Part shown: positions 45,852 through 57,762 of the stretch, piece by piece
How the letters are laid out: every line of letters starts with the position of its first letter
Numbering within the stretch: the first letter of the stretch is position 1
Assembly (NCBI GenBank): GCA_029168955.1
Contig: JAPDOI010001874.1
Span: 45,001-109,000, forward strand
Direction of reading: 5' to 3'
Origin: Aplectana chamaeleonis
Taxonomy: Eukaryota > Nematoda > Chromadorea > Rhabditida > Cosmocercidae
Length of the DNA stretch: 64,000 nucleotides
Made by a program: the position numbers and the translations under genes
Notes under the pieces: generated by a model
What the model was told of the DNA's origin: nothing
Seen by the model: only the letters and a program-made list of their open reading frames with translations
The model's database searches: none

Positions 45852-47430
45852 TGTTGTTCGTTGCACATAGGTCTGGTACGCAGGCTTATGTAGATAAATG
45901 AATAAAATAAATGAAAAAGGGCGAAGTCCCTTCTGAGGACGTATGCATATCGCCCCCGGGGGGAGAGGATGGGAGCCCCTGTCCCCTTGCGGGGAGTTTC
46001 CCAGCGGGGAGAACGTGGGAAGCCCCGCTATGCACTGCCCCCCCTCGCTGCGATAGGGCTGGGATCAGACTATTAAAATTATTTCATTCTGCTGAAATAG
46101 CACCAAAAAAAGAAGATGAGAATTTTTGAGAAACGACAATTCGTGAAACAAAAATTATGTGAGGTAGAACTCAATGGAAAAATCATGAAAACATATTTTG
46201 CAGGAGAATCTCAACATAGCTGCAATAATTACAGTGAATGAATATTTTGCTCGCAATGGAGGATGTTATCCAGAAAACTGCACACTATAGAGAGAAAACT
46301 TGGTCAGGAAGACTGAGATTCTCCATCTTCCCCACTAGTCCGGAGTAAGGGGCGTAGCCCCCGGTCCGTAGTCCGGAGCCCCCGGCGGGGAGATGGGGTC
46401 AACCACCACAAACGCCTATTTTGTTTGTGTGTTTCGTGCATCAGAACTGGCGACGTTGGTTATGGCTTAACGCCCCCAACCTTTCGAAGAGATTTTTTCC
46501 ATGTGTCTAAAAGTCTCAAAAGCCTAGCGTCCTCAAATACGCGCGTTTGGATGAGATCACTCGGGTTACTTCACCTTTGGATAGTTTACGCCTATCACTG
46601 TGCTTTTCCTCTTTCTATTAGGGCTAGATGATCGACCAATAAACTCCGCCCTCTCAGACCACGGAACCGTTTTTCACAGGGCTGTATTATTATGTAAACA
46701 CAACATTAGTATTTAAAACCTCATGAAGTACTCAATTCAATCATGGTAACACAAAGAAGAACATATATACGACTTTCTGCGCGGACGCCGCCTTTGAGGA
46801 AGTGAGGTTCAGCAGGAAAGGAGTGCGAGTAGGAGCTTCGAGGAACCGTGCTGCTTCTAAACAAACCATATGTATCGATCAAACGTGTTCAGGCAGGTAA
46901 TCGCAGGTAAACATGTTTTGTCACTTCGACAGGCATCTTTTAACGATAGGAGCCGATCGATTCCCCGAAGCTCTATACCGCTAATCGCAGAAAAGTTGGC
47001 GAGTTCCACGTTTTGCAGGCTCGCGATTGCTTGAAAACGGCCGTATTGGCTCATTTTTTATGCTTCCAACGGCGTAGGCGTTGTGATACATGCCGTGCGA
47101 GCTTATTCACGTCACAGTCTCAAGAACTTTTTGCGAACATAGTAAGCTTTTTAACCCAAAATATTGATCGCGTTCTGAAGGATCCCACCCTTATCCACTA
47201 CAATAAAAAATGACATGCAAATAAATCGATTAGGGAGAGGATATGGCAGTGGAACAAGCCAGTCGAAGGAGAATAACTATCAAAGCCACCATTTATGTCA
47301 ATGAACACGTGTTTGACATGCCATAAATGCGTGTTAACAAGTTAACACATGTGAGTTCAGCGGTAGACTGGGTTAACATGTAAAGGTTAGGCAGGAACCG
47401 CACCTTGGTGAAGATAACTGCTCACTATAC
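45852..47430. other. No supported gene
   Basis: GC-rich blocks with GGGGAG repeats near 45950-46060 and 46330-46400. A minus frame at 46857..47054 is open but has no recognised domain or splice framework. Confidence 0.4.
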
Positions 47431-47697
47431 ATTCCATCCGACGGAGTCGGTTTCGGATAATCCGATCGGATAATTATCCGAAATCCGATCCGACGTCAAA
47501 GTGGCGATTTCGGATTGATCCGAAATCCGATCAGACGAAAAAACACGATATCCGAATTATCCGATATCCGGAAAAGTGAAAATCGAAGGATCCGATCAGA
47601 AAACCGGATAATCGGATAAAAAACGGATAATCGATCGGATAAAAATCGGATAATTATCGGATGAATATCGGATAATTTTGGATGAAAAACGGATAGA
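47431..47697. repeat. Array of CCGATCGGATAATTATCCG-like repeats, copy 1
   Basis: Starts ATTCCATCCGACGGAGTCGG and continues as degenerate GGATAATCCGAT units. An inverted relative lies at 49975..50188 and ends with the complementary GGATGGAAT, suggesting a defined element end. Confidence 0.75.
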
Positions 47698-48194
47698 ATT
47701 GCGCCCGCCGTAACAGCCAGCTCCGAACGCGGTCGCGTAGAGGTCGCGCGAATTCGCAGTAGGGCGCGCTATTGACGGTTGCGGAATCGCTGATTAAGCG
47801 TAATGTGAGGAATGGATTTTGACACTTCACTACATGCATATTGAACAAATACAAATATTTTATAATGAAGGGGACATAATGTCACAAAATAACTGCATAA
47901 CATGTGATAGGGGGTATTTCGTGAAGTGGAGAGGCCTTATTTCGTTTTGCAAGTCCTTAGGCCGCCGTCAGAGGTGGTCAATGAACTGAGTTCCACCCGG
48001 TCGATACGCACTAAATTAGTGACACTCGGGTGCAGAAAAATCAACCCACTGTGTCCGACTGCGACCGACTCATCGCTACCGCAATCCGTCCAGTCGATAC
48101 TGGTGTTCACGTTCGCACACGGGCAGATCCATTGCACCAACTCACACACTCGCTGGGCTCGGTGGCCGGTTGAGGGAGTTGAACAGGTAGCGTG

Positions 48195-48545
48195 CTGCCG
48201 CTCGAAACGAAAAAGGGCGGGCTAAGCCCGAAAACTCCCCCAATCATGCCGAAAACTCCGCGTGCAGGTCGAGAGGCAGCACTGGCGATTCAACCTGCCA
48301 CCTACATCCCGCCAGAGCGTCGATATTCCGAACAATGTCAACCATGACAAGCACAAACACCTCACATCCAAGCGCAGCGTATACATTTGTGGGCTGCCAT
48401 TTCCGCGCTCTACACGAGAGAGTGTCAGGGAAAAACAGTGCAGAAACTGCAACACATTGACCCGAAAACTCCGTCACATATGAGACATCACCACGAAAAC
48501 TTCGGCAGTTATGAGTCATGCCGAAACCTCCGCTGATCAGCCAGA
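48195..48545. repeat. Dispersed ATGCCGAAAACTCCGC motif
   Basis: ATGCCGAAAACTCCGCGTG, ACCCGAAAACTCCGTCAC and ATGCCGAAACCTCCGCTG occur with GCCCGAAAACTCCC within 350 bp. A short frame between them (48262..48483) has CRNCN at its end but no recognised domain. Confidence 0.4.
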
Positions 48546-49974
48546 TCCGATCAATTTCATTGCAAAGGGGCGTTTTAACCTGCCACCGACCCCGCGATTG
48601 CTTGAGAAGGTCGGTTTTTCTGCCCCGGACTTAGCCGGACTCGGTCGGTTTTTCGATCAAGTCTGACGGGGGCCTTAGATGCGGAAAACTTGCAATTTGC
48701 GGTATTAATTCAATTTGTTCAATCTCATGATACATTATTGCCATCAAAAGCCATCCACACTAAGTGTAAAGGGAAGTGTAAGCGTTTCCAGATTTTATAT
48801 GATTCTGCGAAATAAGTGTGCTCCTGATGATGGCACACAAATGATTTTGAGCTCTCAGGAAGACAAAAAAGTGTTGTATTTGTAAATTTCACGGACAGGT
48901 TTCGGAGGAATGTCTTTTGTTCGGACGCTTTATTAAAACGCGAATCTGTGTTCATAACTCTGGTGACGTTCTCCAATTGGACTCAGACACGCTGATGGTT
49001 GTTCGGCGGGGTAAAAAGGCTTGTCGGTGCGACGGCGGGAGCAAAAACGGGGAGGAGTCGAATTGTTGGTTGTACCGCAGATAAAGAGAGATTCAATACA
49101 CGGAGACGGTGTACTTGGCGGTGGAAAACGGGTTGACGGGGCAACGGCGGGACGCGCTCTACCGTGAAATATGGCACGTTCCGCAACCCGTAGTTTTGTG
49201 TTAAAATTAATTGATGTTGTGTCCTTCAGTTATGTTGAAGACAACAGAGGAAGTGTGCAAAAAGAACTAGCCTTGCTTCGGTTTCGCACTTGTCCCTACC
49301 CATTTTCCCGTGTCGTAATCAAACGACTTGGATTCAGGAGGGTAGGAAACCCTCGGTTGGTGTACTCATGATGCGGCGGCACGGGAAAATGCGCGTGGCT
49401 ATGTACGATTGCACGGTGGCCCCCTTGCTGCGACAGCGTTAATTCTGCAGGGATCATATAATTTTCAAGCTCAATGTTTACCCAGAAGGGGAAGTTCGTA
49501 ACGAATTCGGATTTTTCCAAGGTTTCGTTTAACAAGGTAAAGGGTCGTAGCCCTACCGAGATTGGTCGCAACGGCCCGCTAAACCATGATTCTGTGGCAG
49601 GTCTTCTTTTTGGTCAGTTATGAGCTCTCACCGGTTGAAGGGGAGGGCGACGCTTCTCACCGGTGCGTGCCGCGTCGCGGTTGGCGAGCATCGCGCGCGA
49701 CGAGTTGCGCGGCGACGCGACATCCCTGCTATAGGATGAAACCAAGTAAACTGACATGTCCAGGGGCATAATTTGCTTTCCTGCGTTCGTTTCTCGTCAC
49801 AGATGATCGCCATTTACTCCCTTAAAGCGCTGAAGACTACTCTAAACGGTGGGGGGTTTTTTAGTGTTCGCCGCGAGCGCGACACACATCGGAACGCGAC
49901 GCGTATGCTCGTGGCTACAGAATCTATTTGCTTGAATACACGGGGTTGAATCCTCGGTACTACTAAAAAAATTT
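48546..49974. other. No supported gene
   Basis: A purine-rich tract near 49010-49170 reads open for about 40 codons (LTGQRRDALYREIWHVPQP) but lacks partners. A hAT-type tip CGCAACGGCCCGCTAAACC lies near 49570. Confidence 0.4.
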
Positions 49975-50188
49975 CTTATCCGTTTTTTAATCCGAATTAT
50001 CCGGTGGATCCGATTTTATCCGATCGGATATCCGATATCCGATCCGATCAAAAATTCTGGTTTCGGATAGGATCCGTTATCCGAAATTCTCGTTTCGGAC
50101 AGCATCCGATTTATCCGATGAGTCGGTTTTGCAAAATCGGCAATATCTGAAAATCCGATCCGACGCCATTTTGGCCATCGGATGGAAT
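49975..50188. repeat. Array of CCGATCGGATA-like repeats, copy 2 (inverted)
   Basis: TATCCGATCGGATATCCGAT-type units ending CCATCGGATGGAAT. Read in reverse it parallels 47431..47697 (ATTCCATCCGA then a GTCGG-containing spacer then the array). Confidence 0.75.
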
Positions 50189-51074
50189 ATATACTGCTCA
50201 CCCAGCAGCAGCAGAGCATCGCGAAGATGGAATTCGTAAAGACGACTGGTTAGGGATTCCGCTGGGGTAAGTTTAACGATTTTCGCTTGCCAATGCACTG
50301 TAGATTTCTAGTGGAAAGTATAAACATGACATTTTTTCAGAAACACGCGACGCAGCGGCACGGCACGCGTAGAAGCAATGGTGATGACTATCGATTGAGT
50401 GATTCCGCGCCAATCCGTTACAGGTTCCTGAGAAAATGACCTGGACAGTATAATAGCACTCGCACGATCTGGTCTGAAGGCGGGCGAGGCCGCATATTCG
50501 CCTCTCTAGCGTCATTTTTTCTTCTCTCATAACGATTTTTCCTGGAGTCTGAATAACAATTTAGGATCCTGGTTAGAAGTGCTACACAACAGTATCCAAC
50601 AGATTGCCAGGGTTCAATTTTAAACACAAAAAAAGAAAAAGGTAATCAACGTCTTAGATTTGGCTCCAACCTTCGTTCAGGGTCTTACATATTTGTGGAG
50701 ATGAGCTCAAATTCGAGGCCTGTTTGTCAAGTTTTTGAATGTTAAGTACGCTACGCACAATAAATTGAATCTTACCCACTTACACGTAACAAACCTCGGA
50801 ATGTCAATGAATAGGCCCTAGTTTCGTGTTTAGCACCCTAAATAACCACCACACAGAAGTTTTGGGTCAAATCAGGATTTTTTCCCTACAACATCCCAAA
50901 GATTTTCCGATGGATGCCGTTTTCTTGTCGCCAAACTTCAAGAACACTTTCAACTCTGACCGAAAGTGTCCGTCGCCAAATCGCAGTTCAGATTCGGGAA
51001 CAGCGTGCCATGATTGACTACAAAACATTCATTGTCTTTCAAGTGGTGAGGTCAGCCACTCTCGGTTCCCTAGT

Positions 51075-51300
51075 TAGCACAGGCGCATGTGGCGTAGCGG
51101 CAGGAGGCGCTGCTTCCGTTGCACATGGTGGGGTTCGATCCCTGCCCAGAGTCTACCAAGCCCTTTGTCCCTCCTGGGTCGTAGAACTAGGAGCAAATTC
51201 GTCTGAGAGTATAGAAACACTGACTTGAAGGTCGGCTGGCCCCGGAAAGCCACTGTACGGGCCCAAAACACAATCAGCCTCTAAGATCACGACGTAAAAT
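51075..51300 (+). mobile_element. tRNA-derived SINE candidate
   Basis: TGGCGTAGCGGCAGG resembles a pol III A box, and GGTTCGATCCC about 45 bases later is a near-consensus B box, the spacing of a tRNA. The body continues without a matching acceptor stem through CTTGAAGGTCGGCTGGCCCC and GCCACTGTACGGGCC to an A-rich tail. An intact tRNA cannot be folded from it. Confidence 0.55.
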
Positions 51301-51413
51301 GTGCGAAATAATTCAAAAATTCAAATTCAAAAATATGGGTTTTGTAAGCAAAGTATTTGAAAAGGATGCCTAAAGATGCGAAAACGCGTTTACGGGTGTC
51401 TTGTGATCTAATC

Positions 51414-51556
51414 TTAGGCCCTGGTTATACATAGGCGATTCGGTGCCGCTCGTTTTTCCGAGACGCCCGCGATTGGTCATATTTCGAAATTGACCAATAG
51501 CACACATGCCGCGAAAGCCAGCGGCGGCGAAACGCTGGTGTATAACTAGGGCCTTA
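51414..51556. mobile_element. 143-bp foldback family J
   Basis: TTAGGCCCTGGTTATACATA is mirrored by TGTATAACTAGGGCCTTA. Inner arms around GACCAATAGC and GATTGGTCAT pair. An isolated right tip of this family occurs near 30600. Confidence 0.75.
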
Positions 51557-51568
51557 CGAACGACAGTG

Positions 51569-51715
51569 TACAGGCCGAAAAGAGACAAAATTTGCCTACT
51601 TTTCGCATGCTGGTGCGAAGCGGAAGTTAGAGACAGCAAGAGAGCTTATGACAGACGAAGGGAGCAGCATCACGTGCACACGCAGCGCGTCGCGTAATAG
51701 GAGTTCTCTTTTTTT
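51569..51715. mobile_element. Diverged CAGGCYATAAAACG-group MITE
   Basis: TACAGGCCGAAAAGAG at the left, then GTTAGAGACAGCAAGAGAG, the complement of the CTCTCACTGTCTCTAAC block of 552..710. The right end is degraded. Confidence 0.5.
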
Positions 51716-51759
51716 ACAGAAGATTACGTGGTATTACGTGGTAGTCGTGATTTGATGCC

Positions 51760-52240
51760 AGAAAAGCCACGGCGATCCCGTGGTTTTCTCTGAGAGTTTC
51801 GGCCGAGAAATAGCCGCGAAATGCCTGTTTTCAGCATAATAGCCGAGATATAAACGGAAAAATAGCTGGTTGCCGCCAAATAGCCGATAAATAAAGCTGG
51901 CCGCGATATAGCCGCGAAATAATCCTTGCCGCGGAATAACCGAGAAATAGTGCTGTCCAGGGAAGAGTACGACGCATTCCAGATCCATGATTTGGATGTC
52001 AACACCTCCGTGGGTTCAATTGTCCAAGTTTAAAGTACTTGAATCTCGCTCAGTCTCTGGAGGCCCCGCTCAACCGCTGGCGGCCCCGGATGACGGCTCA
52101 GCGAGCGCCGCGTTTCGGTGTGCCGGCCGCGTCTCGGCCATTTTTGGTTACTTCTCGATATTTGTCGGCTATTTCTCGGCCAAGTAAGCCTTGTCTACAT
52201 CGTAAAAAGCCGATAAATAGCCCACTTTTGAGCCGCTGCA
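51760..52240. repeat. Array of ATAGCCGCGAAATA-like repeats with inverted right arm
   Basis: About ten degenerate units (GAAATAGCCGCGAAAT, ATAGCCGAGATATA, ATAGCCGATAAATA) at 51800-51960. Inverted units (TATTTGTCGGCTATTTCTCG) lie near 52155-52185, with about 200 bp of GC-rich sequence between. The minus frame through it is therefore repetitive (FAAISR, FIGYLAA). Confidence 0.7.
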
Positions 52241-55200
52241 GAGCTTGGTGGGCTGATACTCGGCAAATTTTCGCCCAAAACTCTCAGAGTTGGAGTGACA
52301 AAAATGACGAGATAGCGGCGTACAGAACAGGAAAGTGCAGAGATTTCCGTACAACTTACCCTAAATCCAATAATTTATTATAGAAAAATTTCCAGCCAGC
52401 ATTCGCCAATGATATTGTGTCACCAACGATCACAATGTAAACGCATTTTTTGGCCAAAATCGTAACGCAATGCGCTGGACAGATTTTGTGGTTTCTAATT
52501 TCACACAATGATATGCATTGCTTGAATTTGACATCAATTTGTCAAAACATAACGCTTTTCTTACTTCTCTTCAGTCCCAAATAGTTGTCATGACTTCAAG
52601 GGTCATTCTACAACATCTCAAAGTACACCTTCTAAGCCACACTGCGCTTGAAATCTGGAATCAGTTCCTTTACAGTGAAAGCCTTACCTTTCCGCCACCG
52701 ATCTAGTCCTATCCGTTACAAGACGATGCACTTCTTCACTATGGACTATACTGCAAGTAACACAGGAATCCCAGGAGGTGCCCGTCTGCAGGGGAAGTCT
52801 GCACTTTAACGCTGGCATAGGGCACCAACAATTTCCACGCCCCCGATTCCTACAATTCCACGCACTTCTTGAGGTATCTTCGTACTACACGTGAGGCCCC
52901 GAGAACGAGCAGCAGCAGGCAGCACAAAACAGCTGATTGATGAGGCAAGGCGGTTTTTCAATCGCTAACCCACTCGCGTATTTGCCGCCGCAGTTTGCAA
53001 CATCAATCTAGCCGCGGCCTATCCGACTCACAGACAGAGAATACACTTCCGAGAGCTGCAACTCCACTCTGCACACATACAACAGCTGGACCGACAGCAT
53101 TCGCCAATGATAAGGCGCCGTCCTGACCGTCTGATAACGAGCAATCGGTTATCAGGCCCCTGAATCATTCCGCTGATCTATCAGGAGTATGACTCTGCCA
53201 GATAAAAAAGGGAGTACTCCTTATGTAACAGCATTTGTGGGACTAGAGAGATCCCTCAAATATTGACTATTTCCAGACCCAGGGAATACTTTTGAAATTC
53301 AGTGCAGACGAGGAACGTTCTCCGACTGTCTTCATGTAAACAGAATCCCAGAATGGGTAGAGACTATCTGAAATCGCCACACATCCCTACACGGGAAGGC
53401 ATAGGAAGCTTGCTAGCTGTTCTTCGAAAAAGACACCTGAAATGCGTTACAAGTTATTTCCAGGCCTTGAAAGCAGACAGTCAGAACGAGGAAAGCTCTA
53501 CTAAGTGAATTTAACTGATCTTCTCTGAACTGTATACTACGCCCCCACTATCCCAGCGGGATGCTTACAGTGATTCCATATTCCACGGAGATTGCTACTA
53601 GATCAGCTGTTCCTCACCAAAGTCTGGTTTGTTATGCGGTGCACAGGTACTTAAACTTGTCCATTACACTCAGCAAATTTATTGCCTGCCCTAGTACCCG
53701 ATTCACAGCTCTGCGCAGTTCACACCCACGACTACATAGTACATACTATCGTCCTAATGGTCGTAGACGCCCTAACTTTTTAACGCATAATTCGTCGAAA
53801 AATGAATCAGTAGAGCTCTGCTTCACATATATATGTAACACAAAAGTATCTCTGAATCAGTTTTAAATCGCTCGGAACACCACGAGTCTGAGCTGAGAGA
53901 GACAAGTATTTCACAATGAATTTATAACGAAAAGATATTCTATCTACATATGCGTTCATCTCTTCTGGGCGCTGAATGAATTTTTCTTCAGATTCTGCAG
54001 CACTGCTCGAACAAATAATCTTTGAGGGAGTTTTGATAAGAAAGAATTGAGGAATTGTTGGCAAAAAAAAGGATAATGAAAGATGAAGATCAAAACACGG
54101 TGACGGAGAAACCAAAAAAGACATCACGAGACTCCTTGAGCTGTTGAGAATTTCGAACTACTCCACAGTTATGGGAAATATATGAAGCATACAAACAAGG
54201 AAGCGAGAACAAAGAAAGACAAAAATTGAGGATTAACGATCAAGGAACTCCGTACTGTTCCTCCGAAAAAGTAGAAATTATAATATGCAACTGCTGGATT
54301 TTTGAAAGAAAAATATTTTACAAAAACGCTCACCATTCACACGAATTGTGTTAGAAAGCCTGAACAAATTAGGATCCAACGAAAATTCGAAAAAAATGAG
54401 TCCGCGATGCCAAAACCGCTCATTATTAAATCATGAGTTGAAATTTTTGTATTCCCCTCTCTCCACGAGCCGTACCGTCCAGGACAAGAATGGGTAAAGT
54501 GTAACCAGAGATGGAGGTGTTTCGCATGGGGATGGACACGGAACCAGGATAGAGCTCACTCTAAACCCACTGGTTTGCCATTGAAGAATCCGACTCTAGA
54601 TTTTCCCAAGGTTATTTGAGCCGATTATCACGTTCATTCTTTCAGGCATCTAGAGGATGAAGCCAAAAATAAAACAACATGGAATCCAAGTCCCTCGTTT
54701 TTACTCTCTGGGTCGCCGTCCCCATTTCTTTACGAAAAAGTAGATGAAGTCAATGGAAGTTGGGACAAATAATGAAACAATAGTGAGCCACTGACCACCA
54801 GCCAGCCATGGCCAGGCGGGGTCCACAAGCGGGGCAGACAGGTGGTCGACACTTTGGGTCGGATCTGCCCCGACGGGGGCTGCCGGCCGCGCAGACGACG
54901 CCTGTTCGATCCCACAGCGATCCGTCCCAGCTTCCCCCATTACTCACCTACACCGGAACCTCCGTGTGCCACCCTCTTTCCATCACTATAGAACAGCAAA
55001 AAGTCCACCAGGCATGCAGGGAGAACCCTGCGAGATTTATGCTGCATTCGGGTCAGGATTTATGGAGCACAGAAATTTGGAGGCTTGGGAGGTACATTCA
55101 TCATTGGAGAGTGGTGTAACTTAGCTCCAACTTTATGAAAATATATGGAAATGCCAACGATGCAGCTGATAGGATCCGGACTGTTAAGCTCTCTAGCGAG

Positions 55201-55351
55201 CCACATCCGATCGGAAAGACAGTTTGCAACGAAATTCACACCAGCTAATGTACGGTCCTTATCGAAGTAAAATTTCGGCCCGCAGTTGCGGACAGTAAGC
55301 ACGACCGCGACCTAGCACATCAGGCGTATCGAATATTGGCCGATAGAAACG
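52241..55351. other. No confident gene
   Basis: AT-rich and mixed sequence. One possible minus exon pair lies at about 54700..54990 (acceptor GTTCTATAG, donor GGTGTAGGTGAGT, followed by a GC-rich open stretch), but frames disagree and no family is recognised. Confidence 0.35.
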
Positions 55352-55455
55352 ATTAAAGGTCAATGAATAGTCTGGCGGTGAAATTCGCGCGTAGCCGCCT
55401 TTATCCTTTAACGTGGCGGCGCGTCTTTTGCCGCACGACTATGCAAAGGACTTTA
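55352..55455. mobile_element. Foldback family K, diverged copy
   Basis: TTAAAGGTCAATGAATAGTC with TGGCGGTGAAATTCGCGCG, mirrored by GCGGCGCGTCTTTTGCCGCA and GACTATGCAAAGGACTTTAA. Matches 32882..33018. Confidence 0.65.
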
Positions 55456-56285
55456 ACACTACGTCGCGTCGCCCGTCGCGGGAAGAATGATCTCGGCTTA
55501 ATTAACCTAACGTAGTCTATCAAAAATCGATAACCGGACCACAGAGGATGGGATTTTCATTGCTCAATCCCCGTTTCGTCAATTTGGGCAGGGTTTACGG
55601 CGAGGTTCGACGCGGTTATGAAATCTTCGATATACTCACCCAAGGTTAGCGCAAAGCCGAATCTGGGTTCAGATCCGTGTTTAACACTGCAAATAACCTT
55701 TACAGAGATGTTTCTAGACTAAAATTTCGCAGCGTTTCAAGCTCATTGTCGCATTTTGCCCCAAAAAATCGTTCTCGGTGGAAGGCTACTAACAACACCT
55801 CTCGAAGTTTTACGAGAATTGAGAAACGGACGTTGTTTTCTAGTTAAAAACCCTCAATAGCACTAGAGGAAGATGGTTTTTGGACGAATTCATATAACCT
55901 TTTCTGGACACCCTAAAAGACACAGTCCAACCTCAAAATCGAATTTTCGTATGTTACCTTGTCTTGGGGAAAATTTCACGCTGATCACAATGGTGTCGCC
56001 GGAATGGCTCAGAACTCACTATGAACGGAGTTATGGCCCCTCGAAGATTTCGAACTTGAGCGGCTAGAGAATCGCAGACGAGTTTTCCCGAACCTATTTT
56101 CTTCGATAGTCGCAGCTATCGTTCTGAAGCACGTCATAATATAATGTCAGACCGAAAACAAATGGAAGAGCATAGGTCTTACACAAAATCAATCACGCTT
56201 CTCTTCCTAACTGAGATCAGAAGTTTGTTGGTGGGCGTACCCATTTTTTTCCATTAGGGCGTGGTCGACTTTTTCCTCTCTTATT

Positions 56286-56976
56286 TAAAGGCAGCATACG
56301 CGCTCGTTAACGTGATTGAGATAACTACGGAAATAGAATGGTATGACCCAGATTACAACGCCTACGCATTTTGAAGGGTCAAAAACGACCCATAATGCCG
56401 CTACATGAGTTAGAAGTTGGCCCCGCCCTGTATTTTCACGCCCCCTGTGTTTGCTCTTTTCCTCCAACGCAAGGTTGCTGTGTCATCTTCACCGTCGGGA
56501 CTGTTGATGGATAGCCTAATAAGTGAACCACACACGTCACTGAAGGCGAAGATGGCCCAACAACCCTGCGCTGGAGGAAAAGGGCAAACACAGGGGGCGT
56601 GAAAATACAGGGCGGGGTCAACTTCCAACTCATGTACAGGCCATAAAACGGCCAATGTCTCACCGTCGACTGCGTACCACGCGCTGCGCGACCGCACGCG
56701 CGACGGGAGCGAACGAGTTTTGGCCGCCGCGCATGTTTCGGCCGCGCGCGGCCAAAACTCGTCGCGGCGGCCAAAACTTGTTCGCTTCCAACGCGCGTGC
56801 GGTCGCGCAGCGCGTGATACGCAGTCGGCGGTGAGACATTGGCCGTTTTATGGCCTGTAGCGGCATTGTGGGTCGTTTTTGACACTTCAAAATGCGTAGG
56901 CATTATGTTGTAAGCCATACGGTTTGATTCACATTGTAATCCCAACCACGTTTACGAGCGTGTATGCTGCCTTTAA
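56286..56976. mobile_element. MITE family B nested in family I, itself interrupted
   Basis: TTAAAGGCAGCATACGCGCT to GCGTGTATGCTGCCTTTAA. It splits family I between CTCTTATTTA and AGCGAATTGAG, while the copy at 44310..44746 reads through this point. Internal sequence matches 38215..38684 except for the 221-bp insertion at 56637. Confidence 0.9.
56637..56857. mobile_element. Innermost CAGGCCATAAAACGG MITE, TA duplication
   Basis: CAGGCCATAAAACGGCCAAT to ATTGGCCGTTTTATGGCCTG with TA on both sides (56635 and 56858). Removing it and one TA restores CTCATGTAGCGGCATT as found at 38562. Closely similar to 45622..45849. Confidence 0.95.
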
Positions 56977-57552
56977 GCGAATTGAGATTTGGCGCTTGGA
57001 AGGGTTTCTGTACACGGCGTCCGGACTATAATATCAAAAATTACCACTGAGGTTGTAAAGTGCCTCTGAACGCCCTAGATGCCTTTACATTCTCACCCAG
57101 CTAGGAAAAGTCCCCATAAGTCGGTTGGGAGAAATATTCAGCAGCTGCAAGAATAGATTTGAAAACATCAACGATCAACTAGTGCTAAATCCGTAGGAAA
57201 CGGCCTTTGTGACCACTTGTGATTCCCCAGTCAAATTACTTTCATGATGAAATCAGTACTGACGAAACGAAGAGACAAGCTCTCATTGTCAGCGACTCCA
57301 CTGCGCTACGACGGCATTTACATTTTTGCAGCGCAATGAAGTGAATTAGCATAACAAAAAGAGCCAGCCGAAAAAAGTGGAAGAGCTGGTTTCGAATGTC
57401 CTTTTCACCTCATGGAAAAAAATACGGTCCACTGACGTACTGATAAACGGAAGGGAGTAGGGCCGATTAGCAGCGATGTAATGCAGGAAGCTTCCAAAGC
57501 GTCCAAAAGTGCGGGCTGAGGGTGAGTAATGGGTATCAAAGTCTTATGGAAG

Positions 57553-57703
57553 TAACATCGGCGTGGATCGTGAGGAGACTTCTCGTTCACTGTTGAAGGT
57601 TGGCGCAAACTCGGTGCACCTATGTTATAGCATATGGCCCCGAGTTTGCGCCAACCTTCAACAGTGAACGCGAAGTCTCTTCACGATCCATGCCGACGTT
57701 ACA
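57553..57703. mobile_element. 151-bp near-perfect palindrome, family D
   Basis: TAACATCGGCGTGGATCGTG to CACGATCCATGCCGACGTTA. Arms pair through GTTCACTGTTGAAGGTTGG and CGCAAACTCGGTGC with few mismatches, leaving a loop of about 12 bases. Diverged copy at 21731..21876. Confidence 0.9.
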
Positions 57704-57762
57704 CACTCCTCCCAATTGCACACGGTCGGGATAAATCAATTAGGAAATCAATTATCATTTAA

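Larger units (their letters stand above)
55916..57067. mobile_element. MITE family I, host of two nested insertions
   Basis: AAAGACACAGTCCAACCTCA at the left and CTGAGGTTGTAAAGTGCCTC at the right. Left-internal GGAGTTATGGCCCCTCGAA matches 59238..59721, and the segment GAATTGAGATTTGGCGCTTG matches 44310..44746. Without the family B insertion (56286..56976) its length would be about 460 bp, the same as the other copies. Confidence 0.85.

Noticed and set aside
46857..47054. Minus frame with a plausible helical sequence
   Set aside because: No splice framework, and its upstream end resembles a diverged CAGGCC-type MITE tip.
54700..54990. Possible minus-strand exon pair with a Cys-rich or membrane-segment reading
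   Set aside because: The reading frames of the two segments agree only for one of three options, and that option matches no family I recognise with any confidence.
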